64,000 bases of DNA from Lacipirellula limnantheis (GCF_007746075.1 NZ_CP036339.1:620001-684000), one strand, 5' to 3'; shown: positions 16,094 through 24,115, numbered from the stretch's first letter. The notes: generated by a model from the letters alone, not told the origin. Made by a program: numbers and translations.

Positions 16094-17977
16094 CTAATGG
16101 ATCAAAATAAACTCATTACTATTCAGCACCGCCCACCACACGTCTTGCAGCGTCTCGACGACGTTGCCGTACCGTGCGGCCAGCAGTTCATTGCAAATCT
16201 TCGTCTCGTCCTTCCCCGGTGGCCGACTCAGCGCCGCCAGGTAGAGATAGTTGATCTTCTCCCGATCCGATAACTCGGCGTCGTTGGCAACCTGGTCCAG
16301 AAACCCGCCGCTATCCGCGCTGCAGGCGCGTCGCACCAGTTCGCCGTTCATCATCGTCAGCGCTTGCGGAATCGAGCCGTTGAAGCTTGTCGATTCGGTC
16401 GCCTCGTCATTCCCGCTGGCCGTGGCGAACTGCTCCAGCCAGCGCTGCTTCAGCAGCTCGCGGTCAAACTTCTTCATCCCCGCGTCGGCCCGCGTCGCGG
16501 TCAGCAGCGACTCGTACAGCTGCTCCGGCGCCATCTGCCGGATGTAAAATCGGCTGAACTGCGGCGGCCGACCCAACTCCGGGTCGTCCTCCTTGTTGCC
16601 GGCGCCAATCTCGCTGCTCAGTCCATACGCCTCGCTCAGGGCGATCCAGCGCATCAGCTGCTTCATGTCGAAGCCCGACGCGCGAAACGCCTTCGCCAAC
16701 TCATCGAGCAGTTCCGGATGCGACGGCGGATTGTGCGAGCCCATGTCGTCGACCGGCTTCGTGAACCCATACCCCAGAAAGTGGGCCCACATCCGATTCA
16801 CGGCCGCTCGCTCCAGTTCCGGCGCCGCGAGCATCAGCTTCGCCAGCTCGTGCCGCCGATTCACCTGCGTCAGCCGTCCGCTGTTGCCAAACTCCGGCCC
16901 CTGCTCCGCAAACAACTCCGCCAGCGTCGTCCCGTCGACAAACGCCGGGTACGCCACCTGCAATTGCCCGTTCCGCAGCTCGTAGAACAACGGCGCCGAA
17001 TAAAGTTCCCCCTGATCGCGATCGACCAGCTTGCCGTCCCTCATCTCCAGGTAGATCTCGCGGCGATTGTCTCGCCCCAGCATCTTTCCCTCGCCGGCGA
17101 TGTCGACGTCGCTCAGCGTCGCATCCCGCCGCGGGTTGTCGTCCCCCATCCGCTCGACGTCGACCCGCGCCTGCCGAAAGAAGGCGTTCAGCTCCCAAAA
17201 CTGATTCTGCCGATGTTCGTTGAACGGGTGATTGTGACATTGCGTGCACTGCACGCTCATTCCCAAGAAAACCTGGGCCGTTTTCGCCGCCGCCTGCACG
17301 CCTCCCTCGTCGAGCTTCTCGACCAGAAAATTAACGGCCCCGTTATAATCCTTCATCCCGGGCCGCGCGTCGCCGGTCGCGGTCACCAAGTCGCGCACCA
17401 TCAGGTGGTACGGCTTATTATCGGCAAAGCACTGCTCCAGGAAATCCATCATCCCCGGACGGCTAGTGAGCGATTGCCGATCGGTCCCGCCGGTCCGACC
17501 AATCAGAATATTCGTCCAGATCGTCTTCCAATTGCGGGCATAGTCATCCGCATACTCGGAGCCGAGCAGTCGCTCGACGAGCTCCGCCCGTTTGGTCTTG
17601 GAACTGCGCGACAGGAACGCGTCGAGCTCTTCGACCGTCGGCGTCCGCCCAATCAAGTCGAGATATGCGCGGCGGCACCACTCCCCGTCCGTCGCCTGCC
17701 GCGAGGGGCGCAGATTGTGCGCCTTCCACCCGCTGCGCACCGCGGCGTTGATCTTCGCGACGACGGCATCAGCCTCGGGCGCCACGTCGTACGCGTCGCC
17801 CTCCCCGCCGCTTGCCGGCTTCGCGACAGCCCCAGCATCCTCGCCAACGTTCAACTTCTCCGCCGCATAGCCCGGCGACATGAACGCTACGGCGCCAAGA
17901 AACAGCATCGCGATCGCCCCGCAGCCGCAGAGCAAATGGCGCAACGCCAGCGATCGAACGCATCGGGCCACCGTCAT
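16094..17977 (-). CDS. DUF1549/DUF1553 (PSCyt2/PSD1) protein, no coiled-coil insertion
   Basis: 627 residues from ATG 17977, preceded by GGGGG and followed by a hydrophobic export segment (HLLCGCGAIAMLFLGAVAF). DUF1549 begins at RRAYLDLIGRTPTVEELDAF; the heme-type motif CTQCHNHPF follows VFLGMSVQ; DUF1553 begins near LERAAVNRMWAHFLGYGF. Unlike the protein at 747-3659 the two domains are contiguous, so it shows the basic layout of the family. Paired with the DUF1501 gene downstream. The cytochrome role suggested by CxxCH is not proven. Confidence 0.9.
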   Translation of the reverse strand: MTVARCVRSLALRHLLCGCGAIAMLFLGAVAFMSPGYAAEKLNVGEDAGAVAKPASGGEGDAYDVAPEADAVVAKINAAVRSGWKAHNLRPSRQATDGEWCRRAYLDLIGRTPTVEELDAFLSRSSKTKRAELVERLLGSEYADDYARNWKTIWTNILIGRTGGTDRQSLTSRPGMMDFLEQCFADNKPYHLMVRDLVTATGDARPGMKDYNGAVNFLVEKLDEGGVQAAAKTAQVFLGMSVQCTQCHNHPFNEHRQNQFWELNAFFRQARVDVERMGDDNPRRDATLSDVDIAGEGKMLGRDNRREIYLEMRDGKLVDRDQGELYSAPLFYELRNGQLQVAYPAFVDGTTLAELFAEQGPEFGNSGRLTQVNRRHELAKLMLAAPELERAAVNRMWAHFLGYGFTKPVDDMGSHNPPSHPELLDELAKAFRASGFDMKQLMRWIALSEAYGLSSEIGAGNKEDDPELGRPPQFSRFYIRQMAPEQLYESLLTATRADAGMKKFDRELLKQRWLEQFATASGNDEATESTSFNGSIPQALTMMNGELVRRACSADSGGFLDQVANDAELSDREKINYLYLAALSRPPGKDETKICNELLAARYGNVVETLQDVWWAVLNSNEFILIH

Positions 17978-18088
17978 GAAGCCCCCGAAAAGAATCAGCC
18001 CGCCGTCGAACGACGGCTCAAGCACCCATTCTAAACCAACTCGCGATTCCGCCCTAATCGTCAGCCGATGCCCGCGCGACATCGCTCT

Positions 18089-18115
18089 CTATCCCCAGGC
18101 TCCGCCTGGGGATAG
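18089..18115. repeat. Perfect short palindrome CTATCCCCAGGC-TCC-GCCTGGGGATAG
   Basis: 12-bp arms with a 3-base loop. The same AGGCTCCGCC core appears in the inverted repeat at 27703-27792, so both probably belong to one dispersed repeat family. It lies upstream of the DUF1549/1553 gene. Confidence 0.85.
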
Positions 18116-18641
18116 CCCCGCCAAACGACCCTCCACTCCAGAAACACTCGCCTAACCGCAAAAAACGAAGCATGCTCGGCCCCCACCTACTGAGGCCGAG
18201 CACGCCCCATTGGCCACTCCACCGCCCGACTCCACCATCCACGTTTCCCCTCGATTTGCGACTGTTGCAAAAAGCCTCATTTGTTCGATTTTGCAACACT
18301 ACAAAAGAACAGGCGAGCCTGGGATGCCTTTTGAGGTGCTTCCCAGACTCGCCTGCTGTGGGGTCCGTTCGATCTTCCTGCCGCAACTGACCGGGAGGGT
18401 TGCCAGTCGCCGCAAACTCTTGCCTCTTAACCGATTACGGATCCCCTCGCATGCCTCTTTTCGCCGGCCCCTTGCAAAACTCTTCTCTGTTTCGGCCCCG
18501 GTCGGTCGCGTTCCGGCGCGACCAACTGCCGCATGCTCGGGTGGCTGTGGCAACGCACTATATGCAATCAGCATGCCGAAGGTGGAGAGACCCCTTCTTG
18601 GGTCGTGGTCCAGTAAGTGTGCAGCCCCGGAATCCGGCGCT
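18116..18641. other. Intergenic region with two strong hairpins; no gene recognised
   Basis: Contains an inverted repeat GTTGCAAAA/TTTTGCAAC at 18264-18297 and a hairpin at 18311-18354 (AGGCGAG-C-CTGGGA pairing with TCCCAG-A-CTCGCCT). Near 18588-18630 lies the first copy of the repeat ending CAGTAAGTGTGCAGCCCC. Frames on either strand look like composition artefacts. Confidence 0.5.
18588..18630. repeat. Dispersed repeat, copy 1 (CCCTTCTTGGGTCGTGG...AGTAAGTGTGCAGC)
   Basis: About 40 bp with a small internal hairpin (GACCCC/GGGTC) and the tail AGTAAGTGTGCAGCCCC. Further copies are at 19246-19285 and 19659-19692. Confidence 0.75.
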
Positions 18642-18875
18642 CTAGAGACGTCGCAAGGTGTCAATCGTCTTGCCACATGGGCAAGACACTAGCGACGATC
18701 CGTTGCGAGATTGAACGTGAAGAGTTTCACCGCAGTACTGACACTGCTGGTCGATCTGCAGGCCGTTTTCGTGCTCCAGCCAAGCAGCAATGATGGCCCG
18801 CGCCGTAGGCGTTGCCTCACGACCCTGAAGGATTTCGGCTGCTTCGGCGTCGATTTCATCGCGAGTTAGGGCCAT
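18642..18875 (-). CDS. Small zinc-ribbon-like hypothetical protein
   Basis: 77 residues. The C-terminal half has two Cys pairs, CQYCGE and SCPCGK, about 16 residues apart, fitting a zinc ribbon; the N-terminal half is helical. Its ATG overlaps the end of the upstream gene (18856-19155) by 20 bases, so the two are likely translated together. No family recognised. Confidence 0.6.
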   Translation of the reverse strand: MALTRDEIDAEAAEILQGREATPTARAIIAAWLEHENGLQIDQQCQYCGETLHVQSRNGSSLVSCPCGKTIDTLRRL

Positions 18876-19155
18876 ATCTCGGACATTCTAACAGCCTGGC
18901 CGCCAGTTGCATTCCCGCGCCGGCGGTTAGAAAAAGCGGGTCGTAGCCCTTGGGGTTGCCTCGATCGCTGCGACCCCCATTCTGGCACCCTTCGCACAAC
19001 GGTGGATCGCCAGTCGGCGGAGTCTTCCACCAACCTTCGCAGTTCATGCAGATGAACCGGCGCGAGTTCCCTAGCACGGCTTGCAGGCCGCCACTATCGA
19101 TGGCGTATCCCGCTTCTCGCAACGATTTTTCAGAGCAACCGTCAAGAGATTCCAT
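18856..19155 (-). CDS. Small Cys-rich hypothetical protein with zinc-ribbon motif
   Basis: 99 residues if started at ATG 19155; the frame stays open to 19374 but that part crosses dispersed repeats and is probably not coding. The middle reads FICMNCEGWWKTPPTG followed by CEGCQNGG, two CxxC pairs typical of a zinc ribbon. The frame near LTAGAGMQ is encoded by a copy of the 22-bp repeat (18911-18932), so the C-terminus may have been altered by repeat insertion. It overlaps the 77-residue gene downstream. Confidence 0.5.
   Translation of the reverse strand: MESLDGCSEKSLREAGYAIDSGGLQAVLGNSRRFICMNCEGWWKTPPTGDPPLCEGCQNGGRSDRGNPKGYDPLFLTAGAGMQLAARLLECPRYGPNSR
18911..18932. repeat. 22-bp dispersed repeat ATTCCCGCGCCGGCGGTTAG, copy 1
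   Basis: Matches 19911-19932 over about 22 bp (second copy ends GGTTAGAA as well). In copy 1, TTCTAAC about 25 bp upstream mirrors GTTAGAA at the end, giving an imperfect attC-like palindrome. Copy 2 lacks this left half. Confidence 0.65.
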
Positions 19156-19186
19156 GCCCTTAGGACAATCGCCAGCCCACGAGGTT

Positions 19187-19285
19187 CTGACCCCGGCCGG
19201 GAGGCTGGGGGCTAGGGGTGGCACACACTTAATGTCACACCACCCCTTCTGAGGTAGTGGGGTCGTAAGTGTGCAGCAAGGCGGC
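19187..19285. repeat. Composite repeat block: CCCCGGCCGGGAGGCTGGGGGCTAG plus AAGTGTGCAGC repeat copy 2
   Basis: The 27-bp TGACCCCGGCCGGGAGGCTGGGGGCTAG-type element (about 19190-19216; second copy at 20198-20224) is followed by TGGCACACACTTAATGTCACACCA and then the second copy of the CCCCTTCT...GTAAGTGTGCAGC repeat (19246-19285). Confidence 0.7.
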
Positions 19286-19438
19286 GCTGGCGCTATACTT
19301 CTGTCACTACAACTTTTGCCGCAAGCATCGCAGCTTGAAGGGACAGACGACCGCCATGGCGCACGGATTGGCAACGGAAGTCTGGAGCGTCCGTGATTTG
19401 CTCCAGAAGATCAGCTAGCGATTGTCCTGAGGATTAGC

Positions 19439-19645
19439 ATGTACAACGGTGCAATTTGTATTGCCGTCGGCGCGGGCCTGATGGGGTTCTGCGGTTCGAG
19501 GTTGGCAAACATCCTTGAACTCACTCCTAAACACGGATTCCTGTTGCCTGCGTTCGCCTTCGGCATCGTGCTGCTGGCGCAGGCTCCTGCCGTGTTTTTG
19601 CACCAGCGAATCAAGAAGTTGGAGAGCCAAATCAGCAACACTTAA
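19439..19645 (+). CDS. Small two-helix membrane protein, unknown function
   Basis: 68 residues. Two hydrophobic segments (about residues 4-25 and 33-53) are followed by a charged tail HQRIKKLESQISNT. The third copy of the AAGTGTGCAGC repeat begins 14 bp after its stop. No family recognised. Its protein-like hydrophobicity pattern, unlike shadow frames, supports it as real. Confidence 0.55.
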   Translation: MYNGAICIAVGAGLMGFCGSRLANILELTPKHGFLLPAFAFGIVLLAQAPAVFLHQRIKKLESQISNT

Positions 19646-19658
19646 TCACAGACCACCC

Positions 19659-19692
19659 CTTCTTAGGTCGTGGTGCAGTAAGTGTGCAGCCC
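19659..19692. repeat. Dispersed repeat, copy 3 (ACCCCTTCTTAGGTCGTGG...AGTAAGTGTGCAGC)
   Basis: Third copy of the repeat at 18588 and 19246. The internal CCAC/GTGG pairing is retained, with changes on both sides, suggesting a conserved hairpin. Confidence 0.75.
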
Positions 19693-19752
19693 CTCTAGCT
19701 AGGGGCGGAATGGGGTCGATCGAGTTCCCGTGTCGCAAGTAGAATCCGCGGC

Positions 19753-19929
19753 ATGGGATTTATCGCCATACTCGCCTACCTGGCCCTCGCGTCGAACCTC
19801 ATCTACTCGGCCCTTAAGCACCGGCAACCCGGATGGGTCAGCGGGGTGGTGCTTGGAGTGGGACTGCTAAGCCTGCCGTTTTGGGCGTGGCTACTCGTTT
19901 TGGCGATGAATTCCCGCGCCGGCGGTTAG
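19753..19929 (+). CDS. Very small two-helix membrane protein, unknown function
   Basis: 58 residues, beginning MGFIAILAYLALASN and ending MNSRAGG. Two transmembrane segments (about 2-20 and 30-52) flank a short basic loop KHRQPGW. The last six codons and the stop are contributed by copy 2 of the 22-bp repeat at 19911-19932. The next gene starts 9 bp downstream, so the two are probably cotranscribed. Confidence 0.5.
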   Translation: MGFIAILAYLALASNLIYSALKHRQPGWVSGVVLGVGLLSLPFWAWLLVLAMNSRAGG

Positions 19930-19932
19930 AAT
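19911..19932. repeat. 22-bp dispersed repeat ATTCCCGCGCCGGCGGTTAG, copy 2
   Basis: Same 22 bp as 18911-18932. It supplies the end of one small gene and lies 7 bp before the start codon of the next, much as an integron attC would separate cassettes, but no integrase or full attC core pair is seen. Confidence 0.65.
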
Positions 19933-19938
19933 CGGGGC

Positions 19939-20190
19939 ATGGTGCGATTCCTGGCTTCTCTCGTTGCTTCTGCAATAGCGGCTCAGGTGGCTTTCTATGA
20001 CATTCTCAGTTTCATCCGAGCATATCCATTCTTGCATGGGGCCATCATTGGCGCCGCGCTGTTCGGCCTCATTAGACTTGGGGAAATTGCCGTAAAGCGT
20101 CGGCTTCCCGCCTGGACCGTTGTGCCCGCTGTAGCAATCATAACCGGCTACGTCTATTGGCACTTCATGGTGGGGATGGTGGGAGTGTAG
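19939..20190 (+). CDS. Small three-helix membrane protein, unknown function
   Basis: 83 residues with three hydrophobic stretches (about 3-25, 31-46 and 58-79) separated by polar turns including EIAVKRRLPA. Start ATG 19939 lies directly after the 22-bp repeat; GGGGC precedes it by one base, so translation may depend on coupling to the upstream 58-residue gene. No family recognised. The minus-strand frame over the same span has no protein-like character. Confidence 0.55.
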   Translation: MVRFLASLVASAIAAQVAFYDILSFIRAYPFLHGAIIGAALFGLIRLGEIAVKRRLPAWTVVPAVAIITGYVYWHFMVGMVGV

Positions 20191-20646
20191 CTCGCCTGAC
20201 CCCGGCCGGGAGGCTGGGGGCTAGAGAATCCCTTTCTGGCCCGACGTTAGACCAGGAACCTGAATCTTCTAGCCCTTAGCCGCGACCACTACGTTCGCCG
20301 TCAGCCGCTCCCAACATTGGCCGCGCCGCCCAAAATTCCGTCCAGTATGGCGAAAGAAATTCCGCCAACTTTTGCGTTGAAATTGTGCCACCCCATCCGC
20401 TAACGTGAACGCCGGTCCACGTTGGGTCAGATCGCTGCAGTCGCTCTCGCCACGGCCCGACGACGCCACGAGTCGCCCAGATTGAAAGAGGAAGCAGACT
20501 GGAGGCAAGCGAGCCGAAGGAGCGCGCTCCCCCCGCCTGCTTGCCTCTCACTGCGTCCGCGCGCAGTGGCCGGCGACCCGATGCCCAGCCAACGGGAAGG
20601 GGGGTAAACGACAGTGACGATCGCCTATTCGCCGCGTCGCGCGAAC
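20191..20646. other. Intergenic region containing a second CCCCGGCCGGGAGGCTGGGGGCTAG repeat
   Basis: The repeat at 20198-20224 matches 19190-19216. The remainder (20225-20646) contains no frame I consider coding. Confidence 0.5.
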
Positions 20647-20812
20647 AGACAAAGTACCGACATATTTTGTCGCCAGAAATGCGATCGCCGACAAAAATCG
20701 CTGTCGCGACAAAATTGCCGTCGACGAAAATCGCCTATGATTCCCGGCAAAAATCTATTCTGTCGCCAAAAACCGCACCCGCGACAGAATGCCTGCCGGG
20801 CGACAAAATTGA
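20647..20812. repeat. Cluster of about eight GCGACAAAAT motifs in both orientations
   Basis: Near-copies of GCGACAAAATNGC occur at about 20689, 20706, 20721 (CGACGAAAATCGC), 20745 (GGCAAAAATC), 20781 (GCGACAGAATGCC) and 20799, with inverted copies at about 20663 and 20756 (ATTCTGTCGCC). They lie 180-350 bp upstream of the sugE/gdx start. Confidence 0.7.
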
Positions 20813-20994
20813 CCGCCGCTCCCGCCATGGAAGTCAACCTCGCATGTGGCGAGCACGCGCGCAGCGTCAGCTGGCGCACGCTCGCCAATCCGCTACCATA
20901 AGCGCGGCGACCGCCGCCCCGGACGAGTTGCGCCGTACCCGGTGACGCGAAGACGACGCGCCGAACCCTATCGACTCGTTCAGGAGACGTCGCC

Positions 20995-21315
20995 ATGCAC
21001 TGGTGGTTGCTGTTGCTTGCCGGATTGCTCGAAGTCGGTTGGGCCATCGGCTTGAAGTACACCGACGGGTTTACCCGACCGCTGCCCAGCCTCCTCACGG
21101 GCTCGGCGATCGTCGGCAGCATGATCCTGCTCTCACTCGCGGCGCGGGCGATTCCCATCGGCACGGCGTACGCCGTCTGGACCGGCATCGGCGTCGCCGG
21201 CGCCGCGACGCTGGGGATCCTCCTGCTGGGCGAAGCGGCGACGCCCGGACGACTGTTCTTCCTGGCGCTGCTGCTCGTGGCCGTGATCGGGTTGAAATTA
21301 ACTTCGGGCGCCTAA
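20995..21315 (+). CDS. sugE: SMR-family guanidinium exporter (Gdx/SugE)
   Basis: 106 residues, four transmembrane helices, ATG after CAGGAGA. The proton- and substrate-binding Glu13 lies in [19 protein letters not shown], matching the SugE/Gdx branch rather than Emr[12 protein letters not shown] and [11 protein letters not shown] are further family marks. Established work shows this branch exports guanidinium with proton antiport across the inner membrane as an antiparallel homodimer. Many such genes are controlled by guanidine riboswitches, but I could not recognise one in the leader. The flavoenzyme gene follows after 6 bp, suggesting cotranscription. Confidence 0.93.
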   Translation: MHWWLLLLAGLLEVGWAIGLKYTDGFTRPLPSLLTGSAIVGSMILLSLAARAIPIGTAYAVWTGIGVAGAATLGILLLGEAATPGRLFFLALLLVAVIGLKLTSGA

Positions 21316-21321
21316 CCGCCA

Positions 21322-22797
21322 ATGCACAATGAAGCCGACAAGTATCCGAAGGTCGCCCAGTTGAAGAGCGTCGACGCGCTGCGCGCTCGGCTGGCGGAGC
21401 TCCACGCGGCGCTGCCGCTGGACGACGCGATTCAAACCGCCGCGGAACGTTCGCCCCTGGCGCAGCCGCTGGAGGTCGGCGGCTTCCGCGTCGGCAATCG
21501 CTGGTGCATCCATCCGATGGAAGGGTGGGACGCCAATCGCGACGGCAGCCCGAGCGAGTACACGCTCCGCCGGTGGCGCCGCTTCGGCCGCAGCGGCGCC
21601 AAGCTGATCTGGGGGGGCGAAGCCGCTGCCGTGCAACCCAGCGGACGTGCCAATCCCCAGCAGACGCTCGCCACGCCCAGCAACGAGCGCGGCCTGGCAA
21701 CGCTCCTGGAAGCATGCCGCGCGGGGCACGTCGAACAAACGGGCTCGCTCGACGGCCTGCTCGTCGGTTTGCAACTGACTCACTCGGGCCGCTTCTGTAA
21801 ACCCGACGATCACGCCAAGTGGGCGCCAAAGATCGCCTATCACCACCCGTTGCTCGACGACAAATTCAAGATCGACGCCGCTGACTCGACCTGCGTCCTT
21901 ACCGATGACGAACTCGAAGTCTTGATCGACGACTACGTCGCCGCCGCGCGGCTGGCCTACGGCGTCGGTTATCAATTCGTTGATGTGAAGGCATGTCACG
22001 GCTACCTGTTGCACGAGTTCCTCAGCGCGCGGACGCGCCCCGGGAGATTCGGCGGCAACCTCGAGGGACGTTCGCGGGTATTGCTCACGGTGATCGATCG
22101 CATCCGCAGCGAGATCCCCGGACTGCTGATCGGCGTGCGGCTGAGCGTGTTCGACACGATTCCCTATCGAACCAGCCGCGACGTCGGGCAGCCGATGGCG
22201 TACGAGCAACTGCTGCCGTACGGCTTCGGATTCGGCGTCGACCAGCGCGATCCGCTGAAGTTCGATCTCAGCGAGCCGATTGAATTGATGCGGCGGCTTG
22301 TCGACCACGGCGTGTCGATCATCAACCTCACCTGCGGCAGCCCCTACTACGTCCCCCATATCCAACGCCCCGCGATCTTCCCGCCGAGCGACGGCTACCG
22401 ACCCCCGGAGGATCCGTTGACGGGGGTGTGGCGACAGGTCGACGCGGTGCGTCAGTGCAAAGCGGCGCTCCCCGGCGTGCCGCTCGTCGGCAGCGGCTAC
22501 TCCTACCTGCAGGACTATCTACCGCACGCGGCGCAAGGAGCGGTGCGCAGCGGCTGGGTCGATTTCGTCGGCCTCGGCCGGATGGTGCTCAGCTACCCCG
22601 AGCTGCCCCACGACTGCCTGGTCGACGGCAAGCTGAAGCGGAAACTCGTTTGCCGGACGTTCAGCGACTGCACCACCGCACCGCGACACGGATTGATTTC
22701 AGGGTGCTACCCGCTCGACGAATTCTATAAGCGAATCTCGGCACGCGAGCAGCTCGCCGCCATCAAACAGAGGTTGAGCGAGGACCGAAGAGAATGA
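21322..22797 (+). CDS. NADH:flavin oxidoreductase, old-yellow-enzyme family
   Basis: 491 residues. A TIM-barrel flavoenzyme with the OYE layout: VGNRWCIHPMEGWDANRDG near the N-terminus (FMN phosphate/si-face region), LQLTHSGRFCKP (substrate-side strand), DVKACHGYLLHEFLS (the conserved H-G-Y/L element), SRVLLTVIDRIRSE and late VDFVGLGRMVLSYPEL (FMN-binding end). Longer than usual OYEs (about 360-400) because of an N-terminal extension of about 55 residues and the C-terminal Cys-containing tail. No FeS or second flavin domain is present. It probably reduces activated alkenes with NAD(P)H; the true substrate is unknown. Confidence 0.85.
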   Translation: MHNEADKYPKVAQLKSVDALRARLAELHAALPLDDAIQTAAERSPLAQPLEVGGFRVGNRWCIHPMEGWDANRDGSPSEYTLRRWRRFGRSGAKLIWGGEAAAVQPSGRANPQQTLATPSNERGLATLLEACRAGHVEQTGSLDGLLVGLQLTHSGRFCKPDDHAKWAPKIAYHHPLLDDKFKIDAADSTCVLTDDELEVLIDDYVAAARLAYGVGYQFVDVKACHGYLLHEFLSARTRPGRFGGNLEGRSRVLLTVIDRIRSEIPGLLIGVRLSVFDTIPYRTSRDVGQPMAYEQLLPYGFGFGVDQRDPLKFDLSEPIELMRRLVDHGVSIINLTCGSPYYVPHIQRPAIFPPSDGYRPPEDPLTGVWRQVDAVRQCKAALPGVPLVGSGYSYLQDYLPHAAQGAVRSGWVDFVGLGRMVLSYPELPHDCLVDGKLKRKLVCRTFSDCTTAPRHGLISGCYPLDEFYKRISAREQLAAIKQRLSEDRRE

Positions 22798-23097
22798 CTT
22801 TTCCTGTTGCAACACCGCAGACCGCACGCTTCACGTAGCGGGTGCTGCGTGCGCCGCGTCGCCAGTTCGATGGCAGCTGTCATCGAATCGACGCGTCGTT
22901 GCGACCAATCTGTTGAGCAAGTAAGCTGCCGCGCGGCGATAATCGGCCAACTAGGGCCTAAATTGCGTGATGCGCCCGCTTTGGCACAGAGGATGCCTCT
23001 CTACTGACCCGACGTTTCGGGCCGTTCGCGCTTCGCCGGCGCAACCCGAACGGTGGAAAGGTTGAGTGGGCGCCCCACGCGCCCAGGGAGAGCAATC
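22798..23097. other. Intergenic region, 300 bp, promoter region of the Gly/Tyr-rich gene
   Basis: No gene recognised. The end contains the GGGAGAG ribosome binding site for the gene at 23098. No clear -35/-10 pair could be assigned. Confidence 0.4.
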
Positions 23098-23427
23098 ATG
23101 TTACGCAAAGGCTTCTTGGCGTTGGCGGCGATCGCTGCCATCGGGCTTAGCTTTGGCGCGGCGTCGTCGGCCGACGCAGGCCATTGCCATCACGGCGGCG
23201 GGTACTATGGTCGCGGCTATTACGGCGGAGGCGGGTATTACGGCGGGCCCAGCTACTACAGTTCCGGCTACCGTGGATATAACCGCGGTCCGTCCGTCGG
23301 CGTCTACTATGGGTCGCGCTACTTTGGCCCTGGCTACGGCGGCCCCGGCTACGGCGGCTATTACGGTGGTCGTGGTTATGGCGGCGGCGGCGTCGGGATT
23401 TCGTTCGGCGTCGGCGGCTTCTATTAA
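23098..23427 (+). CDS. Small secreted Gly/Tyr-rich protein
   Basis: 109 residues. Signal peptide MLRKGFLALAAIAAIGLSF...ADA, then a mature chain dominated by Gly and Tyr (repeated GYYGG, GPGYGG) and ending VGISFGVGGFY. ATG is preceded by GGGAGAG. Such chains are probably disordered or form surface or matrix structures. It shares its overall plan and the GISxGVGxxY ending with the gene at 23808-24065. No enzyme features. Confidence 0.8.
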   Translation: MLRKGFLALAAIAAIGLSFGAASSADAGHCHHGGGYYGRGYYGGGGYYGGPSYYSSGYRGYNRGPSVGVYYGSRYFGPGYGGPGYGGYYGGRGYGGGGVGISFGVGGFY

Positions 23428-23432
23428 CAGAT

Positions 23433-23452
23433 AGCAGTGTGATCACATTGCT
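23433..23452. promoter_or_regulatory. Near-perfect 20-bp palindrome with TGTGATCACA core
   Basis: AGCAGTGTGA/TCACATTGCT, one mismatch, five bases after a stop codon. It is not followed by a T-run, so it looks more like a protein-binding operator than a terminator; no regulator can be assigned. Confidence 0.4.
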
Positions 23453-23807
23453 GAACCCACCCGGACTGCCCCGGCGAGCTCGGCCAGCGCGGCACGGTCG
23501 CCAGGGGTAGTCCCCAGGTGGGAGCCATTGAAAGCGAGTCGGAACCGACGAAAGGCGCTCAGGAAAAGGGGGTGTATCGGAATGAGCAACTTGGCGTCAA
23601 AGTGACGGCAACCGCGACACGAACAGAACTTGCAGCACAAATGTGTGTGTTTGTAAGTTGTTTACTGGAAATGACTTAACGATACATCGAATGCACCGGC
23701 ACGCCTCGTGCGTTAGCAAAGTTACTGAAGCAGCGGAAACTACAAGAGGCGAGAGTCGACCCCGAGCCGCCGCTCTAAATGGTCAATTGTTTTTAAGGAA
23801 TCGAGCC
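23453..23807. other. Intergenic leader region of the second small secreted protein
   Basis: About 355 bp without a recognisable gene. An upstream in-frame ATG at 23643 would lengthen the next protein by 55 residues that have no signal-peptide or conserved character, so I treat this as untranslated leader. Confidence 0.4.
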
Positions 23808-24065
23808 ATGTTGAAGCGCATCCTACTAGTCGCGGCCGTCGCCGTGGGCTCCACGCTCGCGATCGTCCCTCAGGCCGATGCGGGGGTGTTCGTCCGCCGA
23901 GTCGCCCCCGTTCGCCGCATCGTTTATCCCCCCTACCCCGTCGCGCGACGTGCAGTCGTCGCCCCGGTGGTCCGCCCAGTCGTTTACCCCGCGTATCGTC
24001 CCGTGATTTACGGCGGACCGGGATTCTACGGCCCTGGCATCTCGGTCGGCGTGGGCCTGTACTAG
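23808..24065 (+). CDS. Small secreted Val/Pro/Tyr-rich protein
   Basis: 85 residues from ATG 23808, behind TAAGGAA. Signal peptide MLKRILLVAAVAVGSTLAIVPQADA, then VRR, VVxPVVYP and a Gly/Tyr ending GPGISVGVGLY. It resembles the preceding Gly/Tyr-rich protein in signal peptide and C-terminus. Probably an exported structural peptide. Two hairpins follow, the second a good terminator, so it is monocistronic or the last gene of its unit. Confidence 0.78.
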   Translation: MLKRILLVAAVAVGSTLAIVPQADAGVFVRRVAPVRRIVYPPYPVARRAVVAPVVRPVVYPAYRPVIYGGPGFYGPGISVGVGLY

Positions 24066-24115
24066 GCGGCCACGTTTGCTGAGGCGCAAGATCGTTCCTG
24101 TACTGTAAGAATGTC

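Noticed and set aside
18299-18676. Minus-strand reading frame of about 125 codons
   Set aside because: It runs through hairpins and a dispersed repeat; the peptide has no recognisable features.
18880-18935. True integron attC site
   Set aside because: TTCTAAC and GTTAGAA ends are present, but the second copy lacks the left half and no integrase is visible.
20614-20901. Frames giving repeated CRQK or FCRR peptides
   Set aside because: The peptide repeats come from the non-coding GCGACAAAAT motif cluster.
20816-20994. Guanidine riboswitch before sugE/gdx
   Set aside because: I looked for paired hairpins with ACGR loops and could not find a convincing pair.
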